Assembly (NCBI RefSeq): GCF_937616625.2
Contig: NC_065571.1
Span: 49,027,651 to 49,091,650, forward strand
Source: Mercurialis annua
Taxonomy: Eukaryota > Streptophyta > Magnoliopsida > Malpighiales > Euphorbiaceae
DNA length: 64,000 nucleotides
Reading direction: 5' to 3'
Position numbers and translations under genes: made by a program. How positions within the stretch are numbered: the first letter of the stretch is position 1; each line of letters opens with the position of its first letter. Below are positions 34,368-46,919 of this stretch, one piece after another. The notes below the pieces were generated by a model. It did not search any database. It saw nothing but the letters and a program-made list of their open reading frames with translations, and had not been told where the DNA came from.

Positions 34368-37300
34368 AATCCTGTGAAAATTGTTGGCAAAGTTGTTGGT
34401 TGTGGTGGACATCCCGGTTCAAGAGCCTTGATAACTGTTGTTCAAAGAGTCGTTGATTCAGTTCTGCTCTGATCTCCCTGATAAACCAGGTGGTCCCCCC
34501 TCCAGACGAGGCTCGGCCCTTACAAGATAAAACAGTGGAGTTGAGCTTCCAAATGTCTGTTTTCCTGCTGCAGACCCTGTACGTATCAGAAAATTATTTA
34601 ACAGCAACCAGGCAAGGGAAACTTTTGAATATAACTGCCACGATTGGTTGCTACTGTTGTAAGATAAGCATCAGGGGTTGGCTGACTTGTGCCGCCGCTA
34701 TTCGCTACCTCTTTGAAGTCCATCTGTACAATGTACAGCCAATGAAGAAGAAATTTAAAAAAGTTTTGCTAGGATATTCTCATGTAGCTTGGGGAAAAGG
34801 TAAAATCACTGGTGTAACAGCTGCATTATTGCTCTTTATGTATTTTAAATTCTGAAAATTTATTGAAAATCCAATATTAATAACACATTGATATCCACTG
34901 AACTGTCCATCTGCTTCAAATTTGGATTTGTTATAAAATGACATTCTATACTCTTATATACTGAAGTGTTACAGCATTTTTCCTGTGTTCTTAAAACACT
35001 GCCTTTAAACTAGTAATAATCATTCTAATAACTACTTGGCCTTTTATTTAAAATTATGTTTAACTGGGATAGAATTCTCAAAATGCTCTGAAGCAGAAGG
35101 CCAGGTAGAGAGGTCTTTAGCCTGTGAAATTTGGTCAGTCTTATAAAGATATTGCTTATTGGCATAACTTAGCATGAAGGAGTCAGAAAGGGTTAAAGAG
35201 AGAAACTTGAGGACTATGTTGGAATACACATTACAATGGGGAATTTTATTGATGCCAAATACTGTGTCAGGAATTTATATTGGCAAAACAAGTGGTGGTC
35301 TGGATAAATCTGAATTCATGTTATGACTGAAATTTCTCAGTTCTTATACACATACATAACTTGTTATGAACATAAAAAGCAGGATGCTACTCTTCTTACT
35401 GTAGACATTCTAACTTATATCTGCTATTATTTAGTATCAAACTGCAAAATACATCCAGTTTGCACCACTGCTATTTGCCCAAGCTGCTTTGCTAAAAGTA
35501 GATGCTATTATTCAGTCATTTCAATTTCTAAGGCTATGTATTACTCTCATATCTGTCTTATTGACGAGGGATCTGAACCCTCTTGCAGATCATTCTGGAA
35601 GTTGAGTTTGAGTTTCAGAATTGAAGTTGCCTATCTTGCCACATGTTGGTTTAATGCATGTTGCAAAAAGATGGGGGCGTGACTGCTGATTTATGCTCTA
35701 TATCAAGATGCAGACCTGATATAGTTGAGGATTTCGTAAACTGCCTGAGTATCATAGGGAGGCTCCCTTCCTGTGACCTACAGTAGGAACGTTTCGAGTG
35801 GCAGTGGGTGCTAAGTTTCTCTTGCGGTTAAGACCCAAGACTGAAATAGAGTAGCTCGCTGAAACTCAAAAGCTGATCGTTCAAACTTCAAAGTTCAAAC
35901 TTACCAAATACCAATCAAGTCTAGTGGAGCTATCTCTTGATATTACGTTCTTAGCTGGATGTCAATAGCAGAATTGTATTGACTAGGTTGGTACAGTGGA
36001 TTGAGCACTCTAGTCAAGGGGGATAGCATGGCGGATTGTGGTCGTTATGCCTTTCTGGGAGAATCTTGGATGGGCAGGCATGCGGTTTGGTTGTTTGACT
36101 CGTTGGTTAGGATGGGATTGAATATCTAGTACTTAACTGGCTAATGTTGTTAACAGATTATTCCTCCTGTGCTGAGGGATTGACATCCAAACACATACCT
36201 GTTTCTCTAAACCGAGGGTTTTCTCAAAGAGAAAGATTGAATAAATATTTTAGCGTCAATGCTTAATATCTGTCTTTTTTTTTCTCAGATCTCAAATATG
36301 TTGTGTCATAGGAGATGCATTGAAGAACTAAGCAAGCAAGCTTTACAGGCATCTGTAGCTTGTTAAAGTTTAAAATTTCTGGTGTTCCTCGTGCACTGTT
36401 TTTGCTCTGTGCAGCAGATTGTACATTTCGTTGTTTATAATCATGAATTGTGGGATAACTGTTGTTGGGATGTTCTTAATATGTTATGTTTAGAGGAGAT
36501 TCACTTCATTTTGCTATAATTAAATGCGAAATGAAAATTTATTGATTCATAACTCATCGGTCTCGGTCTCGTGTTACATGTAAGGATAGGCCATATGTTT
36601 TCTTTGGTTGCAGCTCATAATTTAGTAATTACTTTAGCAGTTCTGATTGATTGCAGTAGTTAGTAAATTATGAAGATAGGCAGGAATGCAGACCTTGTTT
36701 ATGTTGCATATCAGCAGAAAAATGGAAACAGAAGGTAGTGTGGCAAGAATTTCCAAAGTTGTGGAGAAAAATAGGAATATGTTGAAAGGTAATAGTATAA
36801 CACTGTTGGTGCAATCCCAGATGATTTTTACATGCAAGAGTAATCGTTTATGGATATTCAATTTTATCCATAACACGACGGTCTTGAACGTTCTTCTGCA
36901 GTTTGAATCACCATCGAGCTCGTCATTATCTTTTGGATTTGCAGAAACAAAATGGCTCCCTTTTGGTAGGACCTCGACGTGCAACTGCATCATTAACTTG
37001 CTTCCTCAGTTTATCATCATCATGTGAATGGTTAAATTAAATCTTTTGCAAGTGATTGTTGTCATTTTTATTCAAGGAGACTGTTAGCTTTGGTAAATGC
37101 AATAGTTTTAGCTCTCACTTTGTTCAGAAGATCCATCTTGAGTCCCCATTTCTGAGTAACCTGTTTGGCTTGAAGGTTTCAAAGTTTAATATAATATATT
37201 AATGTCAACTCATTGTTTCTTTTTAGAATAGAGACCAGGGGTTTTAAAAGGTTATGAAACTTGATATTTCAACTTTCAAGCCACCAACTCCATGAATTGT

Positions 37301-38570
37301 AATATCAAAATATTAATTTTGATAAATTTAACAAAAAAGTAATTGAGATAAAAATTAATAATGACCTTACATTGCTTTATTTTGTAAAAAACAATTTTAC
37401 ATTATCCTTTTTTTTAGTTAATTTCAGATAAAGATGAAAAAAGGTAATATAGAACATAAATAATCCTCCTTTGTAATCCTTATGGATTATAGAGTAGAGC
37501 AAATGGGTCTATGGTGTCTCTCCTTTTCCCTACCTTCATTCCGGGAAAACTATAGCCAATTATACCAATTATATTAGAAAAAATTATTGCATACAACCGT
37601 TTGCATCATGTCATTTGTGCAACGTTAGTTATGTGGAAAAATTAATAAGTAAAAAGTTAAATAATAATTAAATTTTTTTATCGCAAACGCTCATTGACTT
37701 GTTGTAAATATGACATGGAACAACCAATGCATAGGATAAAAACATCTTATATTAGGGGTATTGGCAAAATAAATCTCAACATTTAACTTCTATAGTAATT
37801 TAATTTCAAAATTTAAGACGTTATGAAACAAATCTCAACCTTTTTTATTTTTACAATTTGTAGTCCCAATCAATTTTCCGGCAATGTTTCTTCTTTAAGC
37901 TATAAAGTGCAAAAACACGAAAAGTTAAGATTTTGTTTGATTTTTTTTTTTGAAACATGGAGATTTAATATGCCAATATATGCATTTAATATGGCTGCCA
38001 CGCATGCACACAATTTTAGCATTTGTTTCATAACGTTTTAAACGTTGGAATTAAATCGTTATAAAAATAAAACATTTGGATTTGTTTTGCAAATTCCCAT
38101 TGTATTATATGCAGAATAATTGGTTAACTACACCATCAAATTACCTTCTCTCAAATTAAATGAAGAAATAATTGAAAAAACATATTCAAGAGTGGAGATT
38201 CTACTTGTCTTCCCATAGGATGTTTCATCAAGAGAACCTAGCCCTTAAACTAATGTGCCTCAACTCCAATGATTACCATAAGCTCAACTTTATGGTGAAA
38301 CGTGACAAATTTTAGCTTTTGAAGAGAAAAAAAATAGACAGAATGGCTGGAAGCAACTTATGAGTAATTTCATCCACAGTTTCTGTTCTATAGACAATTC
38401 TTGCTGTGAAGGCAATGGCGCCTGAGTTTATTAGTCTATTGACATGAAACAGATTGTTATGTACATATAAAAGAAAACCATCTTTCTTTCTTTAGAAAAT
38501 AAGAAAAAAACAGACGAAAAGAGACGGGCGTAATTTGTACAAATTGACGAGCCGGTCTCCAACATCCTAT
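34368..38570. other. ADA1 3' region and spacer, no further gene called
   Basis: The sequence up to about 36480 looks transcribed (mixed composition, TTTCTCAG acceptor-like site at 36290, UTR-like end near 36430), so ADA1 may have a long or spliced 3' UTR. ORFs at 34490-34855, 35323-35682 and 36686-37027 have no family signature and I do not call them. From 37100 on it is AT-rich and includes one fold-back element. Confidence 0.4.
37755..38098. mobile_element. Fold-back MITE, older copy
   Basis: 344 bp. The left arm (GGGGTATTGGCAAAATAAAT ... GACGTTATGAAACAAAT) pairs with the inverse of the right arm (ATTTGTTTCATAACGTTT ... GGATTTGTTTTGCAAATTCCC). Flanks CTTATATTA and ATTGTATTA match at 6 of 9 positions, a decayed TSD. 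Confidence 0.75.
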
Positions 38571-40890
38571 TTATTGGTTGTGTGATGAAGGTGGTGGTGA
38601 TGATGATGATGAGCATGCAACAGATGTCTTGCAAATAGGGCACCAATTCTTCAGTCTCAACCATTGCTGTATGCAGGCCGAGTGATACTTATGCTCGCAA
38701 TGCAACATTCCCATTTCTTCTCCAATAGCATACTCTTCCTGCAATAACAAAAACACCAAAACCAAAAGATAAACAGGATGAATGAGAGGTTGGTTCAATG
38801 CTAGCTCAATAAAGCTGGCTAATGTGAAAAGCCAAAGCCGAAGGCAATTGTTGGTTTTAATAATTAGATTTATCAACATATCATCGGGTCTGGATTGGTC
38901 TTAAACTTGCAGGGGTGAATCAGATTCAACTAGAAATTCCAAAACATATTTAATTTTTTTTATCGAAAAAAGGAAGTACCTGGCAGATGCTACATTTGAC
39001 ATCATTGGTTTCCCCGGAAAGTTTAGAAGATCCATTTTCCAGATATGCCGACTGGTATGTGCAAGTCTTGAGGCATTCTGACAATTTATCCTCTGCAAGA
39101 GCTGTACTCACATTGCCCATCCTTTCTTCCAAAGCTAATAATTCCTGTAAAGCACAACAGTATAACGGTGCAAGGTAAGAACACCTGAAAAGATTCAGAA
39201 TTGTTATGATGCATAATTACCACAACTGTTATTACTTCTTGGAGCATGGTAAGTGCAGGTTATGAACAAGAAGGCGTAACAACATAAATTTTTTAAAATA
39301 AACAAAATGCACTGGTAACCTACCTCATATGACATATTATCAATATCCAATCTCATGTCTCTATGCTGATCATAAAAGTTCAGTCCATTAAGAAACAAAC
39401 TAGTCTCCAGAACAAGCAATTGCTGCAAGAAAAGAAAGAAGAGTTCAGACATGAACCAACATTCAGTTTAGAAACAAAATGGAAAATCGTTACTTACCTC
39501 ATAGGACAGCTCTTCATCTTGTTCAATCCTCTCAAGTGCTAAAAGAACCTGCTCAACATATTTTATTATCATTGTTAGAACATAGCCTTATAGCCAGGAT
39601 ATAAAATTCAATTATTCAGTCTGATCTTAATATTTGCGAAGTACATTGAACTCATATTATCATGGGGAAGAAAAGATAATGGTGCAATGTTGTACAGCTA
39701 GATACCTCAGCAATTCCGTCCATATTGTAGCGCCTGAAGCTCTCCCGATTGGAAGATCGCATATTGCCAACTTCTGCAGGACTGGATGGCCTAATTCTCC
39801 GCAAACTCTCACTGGTATTAGTACCAGGAAGTCCATAAGCCCTTGACCGACTTAAGGGAGATCCCATAGAAAATTGATGTGATGAACTAGGAGAATCTGA
39901 ATCAATTGGTGTAATAGTTTCACACATTTGTGGGATTCTCTGAGGTTCATTTGGTGATAAATTGTTCCCACTCCCTTGATTAGCAGCCCTTGACCTAGTG
40001 TATCCTACTGTTTTTCGAGTCCTAACTGACGCAGCGCCATTATCTCTGCTGGCAGTCACATTTCTACTCCTAGATTCAGTGATTGTGACACCAGAGCTAG
40101 AACTAGAGCTCCTCCCTTCGAATGATGGCCCACTAATTTTTTTCCCTCTGGCAGAGGAACTACTTTCTCCCTCACAATTTCTCTTTCTAATTGTGTCTTT
40201 TTGTCTATTGAGATTTGAATCAGGAGTTGAAGATCTTGTAGGGACAACATCTGATATAGAACTGCATCTAAGTTTTCTTATACCATACCTACTCGGACCA
40301 GCACGAGCGCCTTGGCTTGCGCTCTTAGACAGCACTGAGACGGGTGATCCTATTCCAGTATCTGATTTACCTAATCCTGCGTTTTGATGAGACCTCCTCT
40401 GAAACCTGGTACTTGATACACTAGAGCTTCCAACTTCCATTGACATGTTCTCACTTGACCCAGAATCATCAGATTCAGAATGAAGACCTTTTTGAATTTT
40501 TCCAGGAGGTGGTACAGATTCTGGCACCTCAGCATCATCTGTACAGCCACCAGCTTCGGACGATTCTCTTTCTGGCTGAGAAGATAATTTTTTCCGAGGT
40601 CCTGGCATGGATTTCCTGGGATTGTTGGTTGCAGAGGGTGTCCTAGAGGAACATCCAACTATTTCTTTCGCATTTGAGGATGATCTAAATGATGGCCTTG
40701 AAGATTTGGCTTTATCTGAGCAGCTAATATGGGTACTTTTGGCCGAATTCAGCCTGCCACTACACCCTATTCGATTGCAGAATTGAGAATTTCTGTCTCT
40801 ATTATTAGCAGTATCTCTCAAAACAAGGCTAGAACCCTTCCTAGAGACAACCGCAGTGTCACCAGTCTTCTTACCAGAGTACTGGTCCAT
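38571..40890 (-). CDS. RING-H2 E3 ubiquitin ligase, HIP1/MBR/JUL-like
   Basis: Ubiquitin ligase that would recruit an E2 through its C-terminal RING. Five coding exons: 40890-39706, 39548-39498, 39422-39324, 39144-38980, 38738-38571. They give 555 residues in frame. The long first exon (395 codons) encodes a Ser/Arg-rich, probably disordered region starting MDQYSGKK and with the conserved NNRDRNSQFCNRIGCSGRLN. Exons 2-4 give acidic helical segments (LLALERIEQDEELSYE, LDIDNMSYEELLALEERMG). The RING is C-x2-C-x14-C-x-H-x2-H-x2-C-x10-C-x2-C with all ligands present; an intron splits it after CSICQ. A Ser/Pro run and SSHNQ end the protein. In-frame codons upstream of this ATG lie in the leader, which has an intron (about 41980-40916). 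From recalled synteny with AT5G10650 it may be a JUL1 orthologue. Confidence 0.9.
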
Positions 40891-40914
40891 GATAATGACA
40901 TGCAAACCTTTATC

Positions 40915-42100
40915 TCTGCGAGGGTAAGGTAAAACAGAAAGATTAGAAGAATAAAAACTTCTCGCACTGCGAATTCCCTTTCCTCCGAAAAAGGAAACAC
41001 AGAGTTCAGCAATTAACCAAAGAAACATGCCAATCACCCAAGCACTTCAATATGCACAAACTAGCATAGCCCAAAAAGCAAAGCAAAGCACTGAAGTTTG
41101 CATTCAAGCACCTAATATAAACTACACCAAGCTATAAATCTCTAAACATCATATAATTCCACAAGATTTCGGATTGGACATAACATCTCAAAATTGCAAA
41201 CAAATAGTAATTAGAGAATCATCACTTACTCCAATCATCAGGCAACCATTATGTTCTTCATGCAATTTACAGCACCTTACAAGTATATAGCTCCCTTATC
41301 AATTAGAAAATACTCTCTAATTGAAATCAAAACTGCTACATAACAAGACGTAAATCTACAGATACCACGGCCATCATCAAATCTCTCATGGTTCTATGGT
41401 AATCCAAAATTCTCACATCTCTAGTCCAATAAAACTTACTGGTCAAAAAACAAAACTACCCTCCACAATCACTCCTCCATAAAAGCTGTTCTAATTTCAA
41501 CTATTAATTAAGGTAATGCAACATAACAAAAAGATGAACAGCCCATTAAAGGTAAGATATCAAAAAACAATTGAGCTGAGAAATTGAAACTAAAACCAAA
41601 ATCAAGTTACAGTTTTGGCCACATAAGTAACACCAATCAATCAATAAATAATTTCAGTTGCAATAAAAAAGGGATGGCTCATCTCTTCATTTTTCTAGGA
41701 ATCACATAGAATTATTCTCCCCTCATATAAATTAACTCCGTTATTTCAGGACATCCTATAAAAGCTCAACACTTTAACCAACACGGAACTAATAATAATA
41801 ATCATACTAATCATCCAAATCAAAATTAAAAAAAATCATTTTCCACAATAAGCCAAACATGCATAATATTCAAGGCTCCTAAAACTCACCGAACAAAAAT
41901 AAAACCGAGTTAAAATCGTTTAATCCAATTAAAACTTTTTTTTATCAAAATTAAACAGATAATCTAAAACAACCAGCTACCTTTTCTTTCTGGTTATGGA
42001 AACTGTTAGAGAAAGGAAAAGAAAACGGACTGTCAAAAGTTGAAACGGAGAAGAAGAAGAAGAAGAAGGCCAAGGAATAATTTTTTTTTTCTTTCTAATT
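40915..42100 (-). other. 5' leader and leader intron of the RING ligase gene
   Basis: On the minus strand a CT/TTC-rich leader (GAA repeat at 42048-42069 on the plus strand) ends at AAAAG/GTAGCTGG (41981/41980). The probable acceptor CTCGCAG/A is at 40916/40915, 25 bases before the ATG. The intron would be 1,065 bp. The sequence in between is AT-rich with no ORF. Confidence 0.6.
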
Positions 42101-44557
42101 ATTTTCTGATCTAAACGCGGAACTTAAAAAAACTTACAAATAATAATATACACGTATATATATAAGTTCAGTAGGGAGGGCCGTCCTTTAGTAAAAAGGG
42201 AAACTGTGAACCGTCGGATTAAAGCTGAACGTGTGAGTCAAATATCGACGGCTGTTTAAGTTTCTGACATCATTAAACCTTATTTATTCTTTTTGTGGAC
42301 CGCAAATAAACCCCAACTCCAAGCCGCCTAACCTCTTATTTATGCTACGATTTAAAGTTCTAATTTCTAATTCTAATAATTTTAATTTTAATTTAATTTA
42401 ACACAAGTACACGATTTTAATTCTATTTATTTTTATAATTATGTAAAATAATTTAAGTCTTTAATAATGTAAATTATTTGTTTTTGAATTTATTGAGCTC
42501 AAAATTTGTATAACATGTATGTAGATGTTAAATGTGCCCAATTCAATCCAAAGCGGATTTTAACTATAAAGTACTTTAAGAAAAGAAAAAACAGTATAAA
42601 GTACTTCATCTTAAGTCAAAACAAAAACCTCTAGAAAAAGGTCAAAACAAAAATAATCGTTAATATGAAGAAATTGTAAAGTACTTTATCTAATCAAAAT
42701 AAATTACTAAAAATGATTATAAGCCATTTTTTTAACTTAAAGTCTTTTCTTTCTTTATGAACAGAGTATTTTATTTTATTTTATCTCTCTTTGTTATATA
42801 ATACTATGTTATACCAACTTGCAAGATTATATTTATTATACTTATAATTTTATCCTATGATATAGATTTTACTGTATGTTTAGGTATGAAAATATATCTT
42901 AACCATTCATATTCCAAATAGACCAGCCGAATAAGCAAATATAAATTTGAAATGCAACACTTCAAAGTAGGGGGGAACAAATATTTTAAGAGTTTTAAAA
43001 TTTAGTTAATTAAATTAATCAAAATTTTTTATTTTTATTTTATATTTTTTATCAGTTTAATTAAGTTAACTAACTAATATTCAATATTTTCGTTTTTTTT
43101 TAATTTTTTAAAACTTTAATCAATTCAGATACGATTAATTTAATTAATATTAAATAGCTAAAAGAAATGCCCACCCCAACTCCAAGGGCTTAAAAGACCA
43201 TCATCAGTATCACATTCTTTCCAGTAAACAAGCCCATCCAATCCCACTATTGATTGTTCTTTATTTTCTTCTCAATTTCCTAATTTATTTTATGAAAAAA
43301 TGACATAATTTAAACTAATGTATTGATGATGACGTTTAATAATACTATATTCATTGTGTTATTAGTTGATTAGGTGGCCAATTATTGATTCAGGTTGTAT
43401 AATCAAAATAACCCCATAGTTTTTATTACATAATCGTCATGAAACATATTTTTGTATATGCTAAAATGTACATTATGTGTATCTCAGTATGTCTAAATAA
43501 AAAATCTACTTATCGGGATATCAAATATTGGTGTTATATCTGAATTAAATGTAAATTAATTTATGAATCAAGCTAAAAAATAATTAGTCATACATAATTT
43601 AGATTCAGAAAATGAATTGAATCAGACAAAAAATTGTAACATATTAATCAAATCGGCAATAGCTTTATATGCGTTAAAATTAAGAGTTCAAACAAATCAG
43701 TAGGTGGGGCGGTGTTCTTGTAGAAAGATCACCATTAAGGAAATAAAATGGGCATTAATTAATACTAGTATATTGTCCTAATTAAAGATTTAAAGCATAA
43801 TTAGTAGTATTTCATATTAAGGCAAAAGTTTAAATTCAATGGACCGGAAACACCTCCCCACAAAAAGTAGGTGCCAGTGGCTCTTGCCGGCTTGGACTCA
43901 GCAAAATCATAAGCATTCTATTACCTTTTGCTTTAATATTTAAGACTAAAAGTTAAATTAAATTAAAAATCCATTACATAACTCTGCAATTACATTTTCA
44001 TTGCTATTTTCACAATCTAATTTATGCCTTTTTTGGAACTAATTTATGCCTTTTTTGGAACTAATTTATGCCTTCAATAAAAAATATTGAAGAGCTCATA
44101 GGATTATAAATTTATAGATTATTCATATAGCTTCAAACATGTAGCAAAAAGAATAATGTTCCACTAATTTATTTGGACTTTCTGATAGTAGTTTAATAGA
44201 TAATTGAGTTCTCCATTCTGAGGATCTTTAGGGCGATTTTGTAGTTTATTCATTCAAAATGGACAAGTATACATCGGTTTACAACTTCTTTTTTATTTAT
44301 TTTACTAAAACTGAATTAAAATAGCGAACAATTTGATTTTCCTATTCAAAGTTCGAAGATGAGAATATAAAAGAACTACCAAATTTAATTATTATCCACG
44401 CAATACATACGATCTATACTAAATTTAATTAATTATGCATTATATTTTATCGGTTTAATTATGTTCGAAAAACAAAAAAAATTGAGTTTTTATAAATCTA
44501 TCCAAATTTGATTAAAAAATTGCAATTATTTTTCAAAAAAAAATATTATTAATTTAA
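42101..44557. other. Intergenic AT-rich region
   Basis: Upstream flank of the RING gene and gene-free DNA. Only a short tandem repeat (listed separately) stands out. Confidence 0.4.
44019..44075. repeat. 22-bp tandem repeat
   Basis: The unit AATTTATGCCTTTTTTGGAA plus CT occurs twice in a row, then a partial third copy, with no mismatches visible. Confidence 0.8.
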
Positions 44558-45606
44558 GGCTTAATTACTCAAAAATCCTCTGCCTTTAATTTTTTTTTTC
44601 AATTGCACCCTGACATTGGAAAACTCTCTCAAAACCCTCCCAACTTTAAATTCCATTCCAATTGCACCATTATGTTGAAAAACCCTCTCAAATTTCTCCC
44701 ACTTTTAGATTTTTTTTAATTGTACTCCAAATTAGAAATTTTTATAGTTTTGATTTTAAAAAATTATTGGATGTAAATTTAGGAAGAATGCTTTTTTACA
44801 TCATTAATAATATTAGCATTTAATTAGAATATAGATTAAAAATAAAAGATTATTTTAAATTTTTTTCCATGTGAAAAGAGGTCAATTTACTACTTTGAGG
44901 TACAATTGAAAAAGAATTTAGAGATATGGGGGTTTGAGAGGATTTTTCTACGTCGGGTTGTAATGGAAAAAAAGTTTAAAGATGGGGGATAGGGATGGCA
45001 ATGGGGCGGAATGGGGGTGGGGAAGCTATCCCCATCCCTGTCCCCACGTTTATGGGGAATCACCATCCCCGTCCCCATTTATTTTGATGGAGATTAATTC
45101 ATCCCCACCCCATCCCCATGGATTCTCCATCCCCATAGAGATCCCCACACCCCCGTATAATTCTAGTATAAATATTTAAATATTTTTATTATTTTCATGA
45201 AGTATTTGAGAAAAAAATATGATCTATTCAATATTAATAATAAAAAAAAATTATAAATTATATTATCCCAAAAATTAATTAGTCATTTAAAATATTCATA
45301 AAAAATCGTTAAAAGTCATTATTTAATATTATTAAAAATTATAAACAATATATTAAAAATAGTAACAAATTATATAAAACTAGATTGGGTCCCCATGGGA
45401 ACGGGGATGAGGATCCCCATGGGTGGGGACTACACTCCCCTGTCCCCTCCCCATCCTCGTGGATGGGAAATAATCTTCCCTCATCCTCATATCCATGGGG
45501 ACAATTGGTGGAGATTCCCCGACCCATTAGGGGCGGGTGCCCATGGGGATCGGGGAATCCCCTCCCCATTGTCATCCTTAGTGGGGGACTTTTGAGTGAT
45601 TTAGCC
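44558..45606. mobile_element. Fold-back MITE interrupted by a hAT MITE
   Basis: The left end GGCTTAATTACTCAAAAATC and the inverse of the right end (GGCTAAATCACTCAAAAGTC) form the terminal repeat. The flanks TTAATTTAA and TTATTTTAA match at 8 of 9. The left part contains further inverted TTGCACC/GGTGCAA-type blocks. Without the 591-bp insertion and its TSD the element would be about 450 bp. Confidence 0.75.
44990..45580. mobile_element. hAT-like MITE with GC-rich ends, nested
   Basis: Terminal inverted repeats TAGGGATGGCAATGGGG and TAAGGATGACAATGGGG (15 of 17). Flanks ATGGGGGA and GTGGGGGA match at 7 of 8 (8-bp TSD). Both ends are made of GGGGATGGGGA / TCCCCATCCCC runs in both orientations, around an AT-rich core. 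ORFs on both strands (for example 45339-45575) are by-products of these repeats. Confidence 0.82.
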
Positions 45607-45608
45607 TT

Positions 45609-46911
45609 ATTTTAAATATGTCAATCTTTCACCTTAATACAATTCTCATTTTTCCTTTCTATTCATTTTGAGCTTTAAATTTATTTATTTTTGTTCCAAC
45701 CCTTGAAAAATAAAGAATTTTAAATTAAATTTTCTTACAATTCTTTTTGAATTAGAATTTAAATTCTACAATTTTTAAAATTAATTTTGCTAATTAAGAA
45801 TTAGTTTAAAAATTCAAGTGAAAATTAGTTGAGATAAGTTTAAAAAACATTACAATAAAGTATCAAATTATGGTAGATTTGCAAATTTGAAAGTTTTGAG
45901 TAAATTTATAAAAATTTAAAAAGATTTGATATTTTTGTCTTATTGAACCTGTATTATTTGTATTTTTGACAATTTTATAGTAGATAAATAAAATTAATTT
46001 ATTTAAGTTTAATGTAGTAAAACAACTATATAATGAGTGTATTAGGTTTCAAACTTAAATTTTAGTTTATCATTTTTGATTATAAAGTTTTTAAGATAAA
46101 GAAAGAGATGGTGTAAATCAAAAGTAAGCCCATAGATCATATATATTGGCAACAAGAAGAAGATGCCAATTGGAACACAAAGAAAGAAGAAGCAACTTTA
46201 TGATACTAATTATATTTGTGATGGAACCATATGCACTAATCTTGTTGTTTGTTAGCAGGATTAAGATAAGCATAAAGGATTATAAAACAACACTCAACAA
46301 CAATAATAAAATATCATATGAATTGACAAATTAATTATCTCTAATTTTTTTTTTATTAAAGGAGAGGAACCAAGAAATCAATTAAAATTGGGGGATTAAA
46401 AAGTGTAGGACATGATTGTGTACAGGTTGGCTTAGATGAGCCACTCTATCTGGCATGATGACATGTATGGCATGCCCAAAGGAGCCTCTCTATCTTCTAG
46501 TGTAGAGCCAATCTCTACTGTTGTAAATAAGCTTAAATATTCAAAAGAACAAAAATTATATTTTTGATTTTAATTGTTTATGGTCCAAAATTTTACAATT
46601 GGCAATTTTAGCTCATTTTCAATTTTTCAATTGTAACTATTTGTACAAATTAGAGTGGAAAAAAAGTCAAACATGTATTGCTTCATATTGCTCTAATTTG
46701 TATTTTTATTATCATTAATTTCAAATATGAAGCAATATAAAGATATATTGAAACTTTTTTTATTCTAGTTTTATAAGATGGCTATAATTTATATTAGAAA
46801 TTAAAAAATTATATAAATTGAAGATTTCAAAAATTTGGAATATAAACGCAAGAAATCAAAAAGTTGAGATATTTTCCAATGATTAACTCGTATAAATAAC
46901 ACAGTCACACA
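45609..46911. other. AT-rich intergenic DNA, nothing recognised
   Basis: No gene, RNA or defined repeat was identified. The 62-codon ORF at 46146-46334 lacks any family signature. Confidence 0.4.
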
Positions 46912-46919
46912 TATATGAG

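Noticed and set aside
34490..34855. 121-codon ORF after ADA1
   Set aside because: No domain, no conserved motif, starts within UTR-like sequence; better explained as 3' untranslated DNA.
36634..37027. ORFs of 113 and 119 codons on opposite strands
   Set aside because: They overlap each other, lack any family signature, and show no splice-site context.
45339..45615. Gly/Pro/His-rich ORFs on both strands
   Set aside because: They are by-products of the GGGGATGGGG-type subterminal repeats of the nested hAT MITE.
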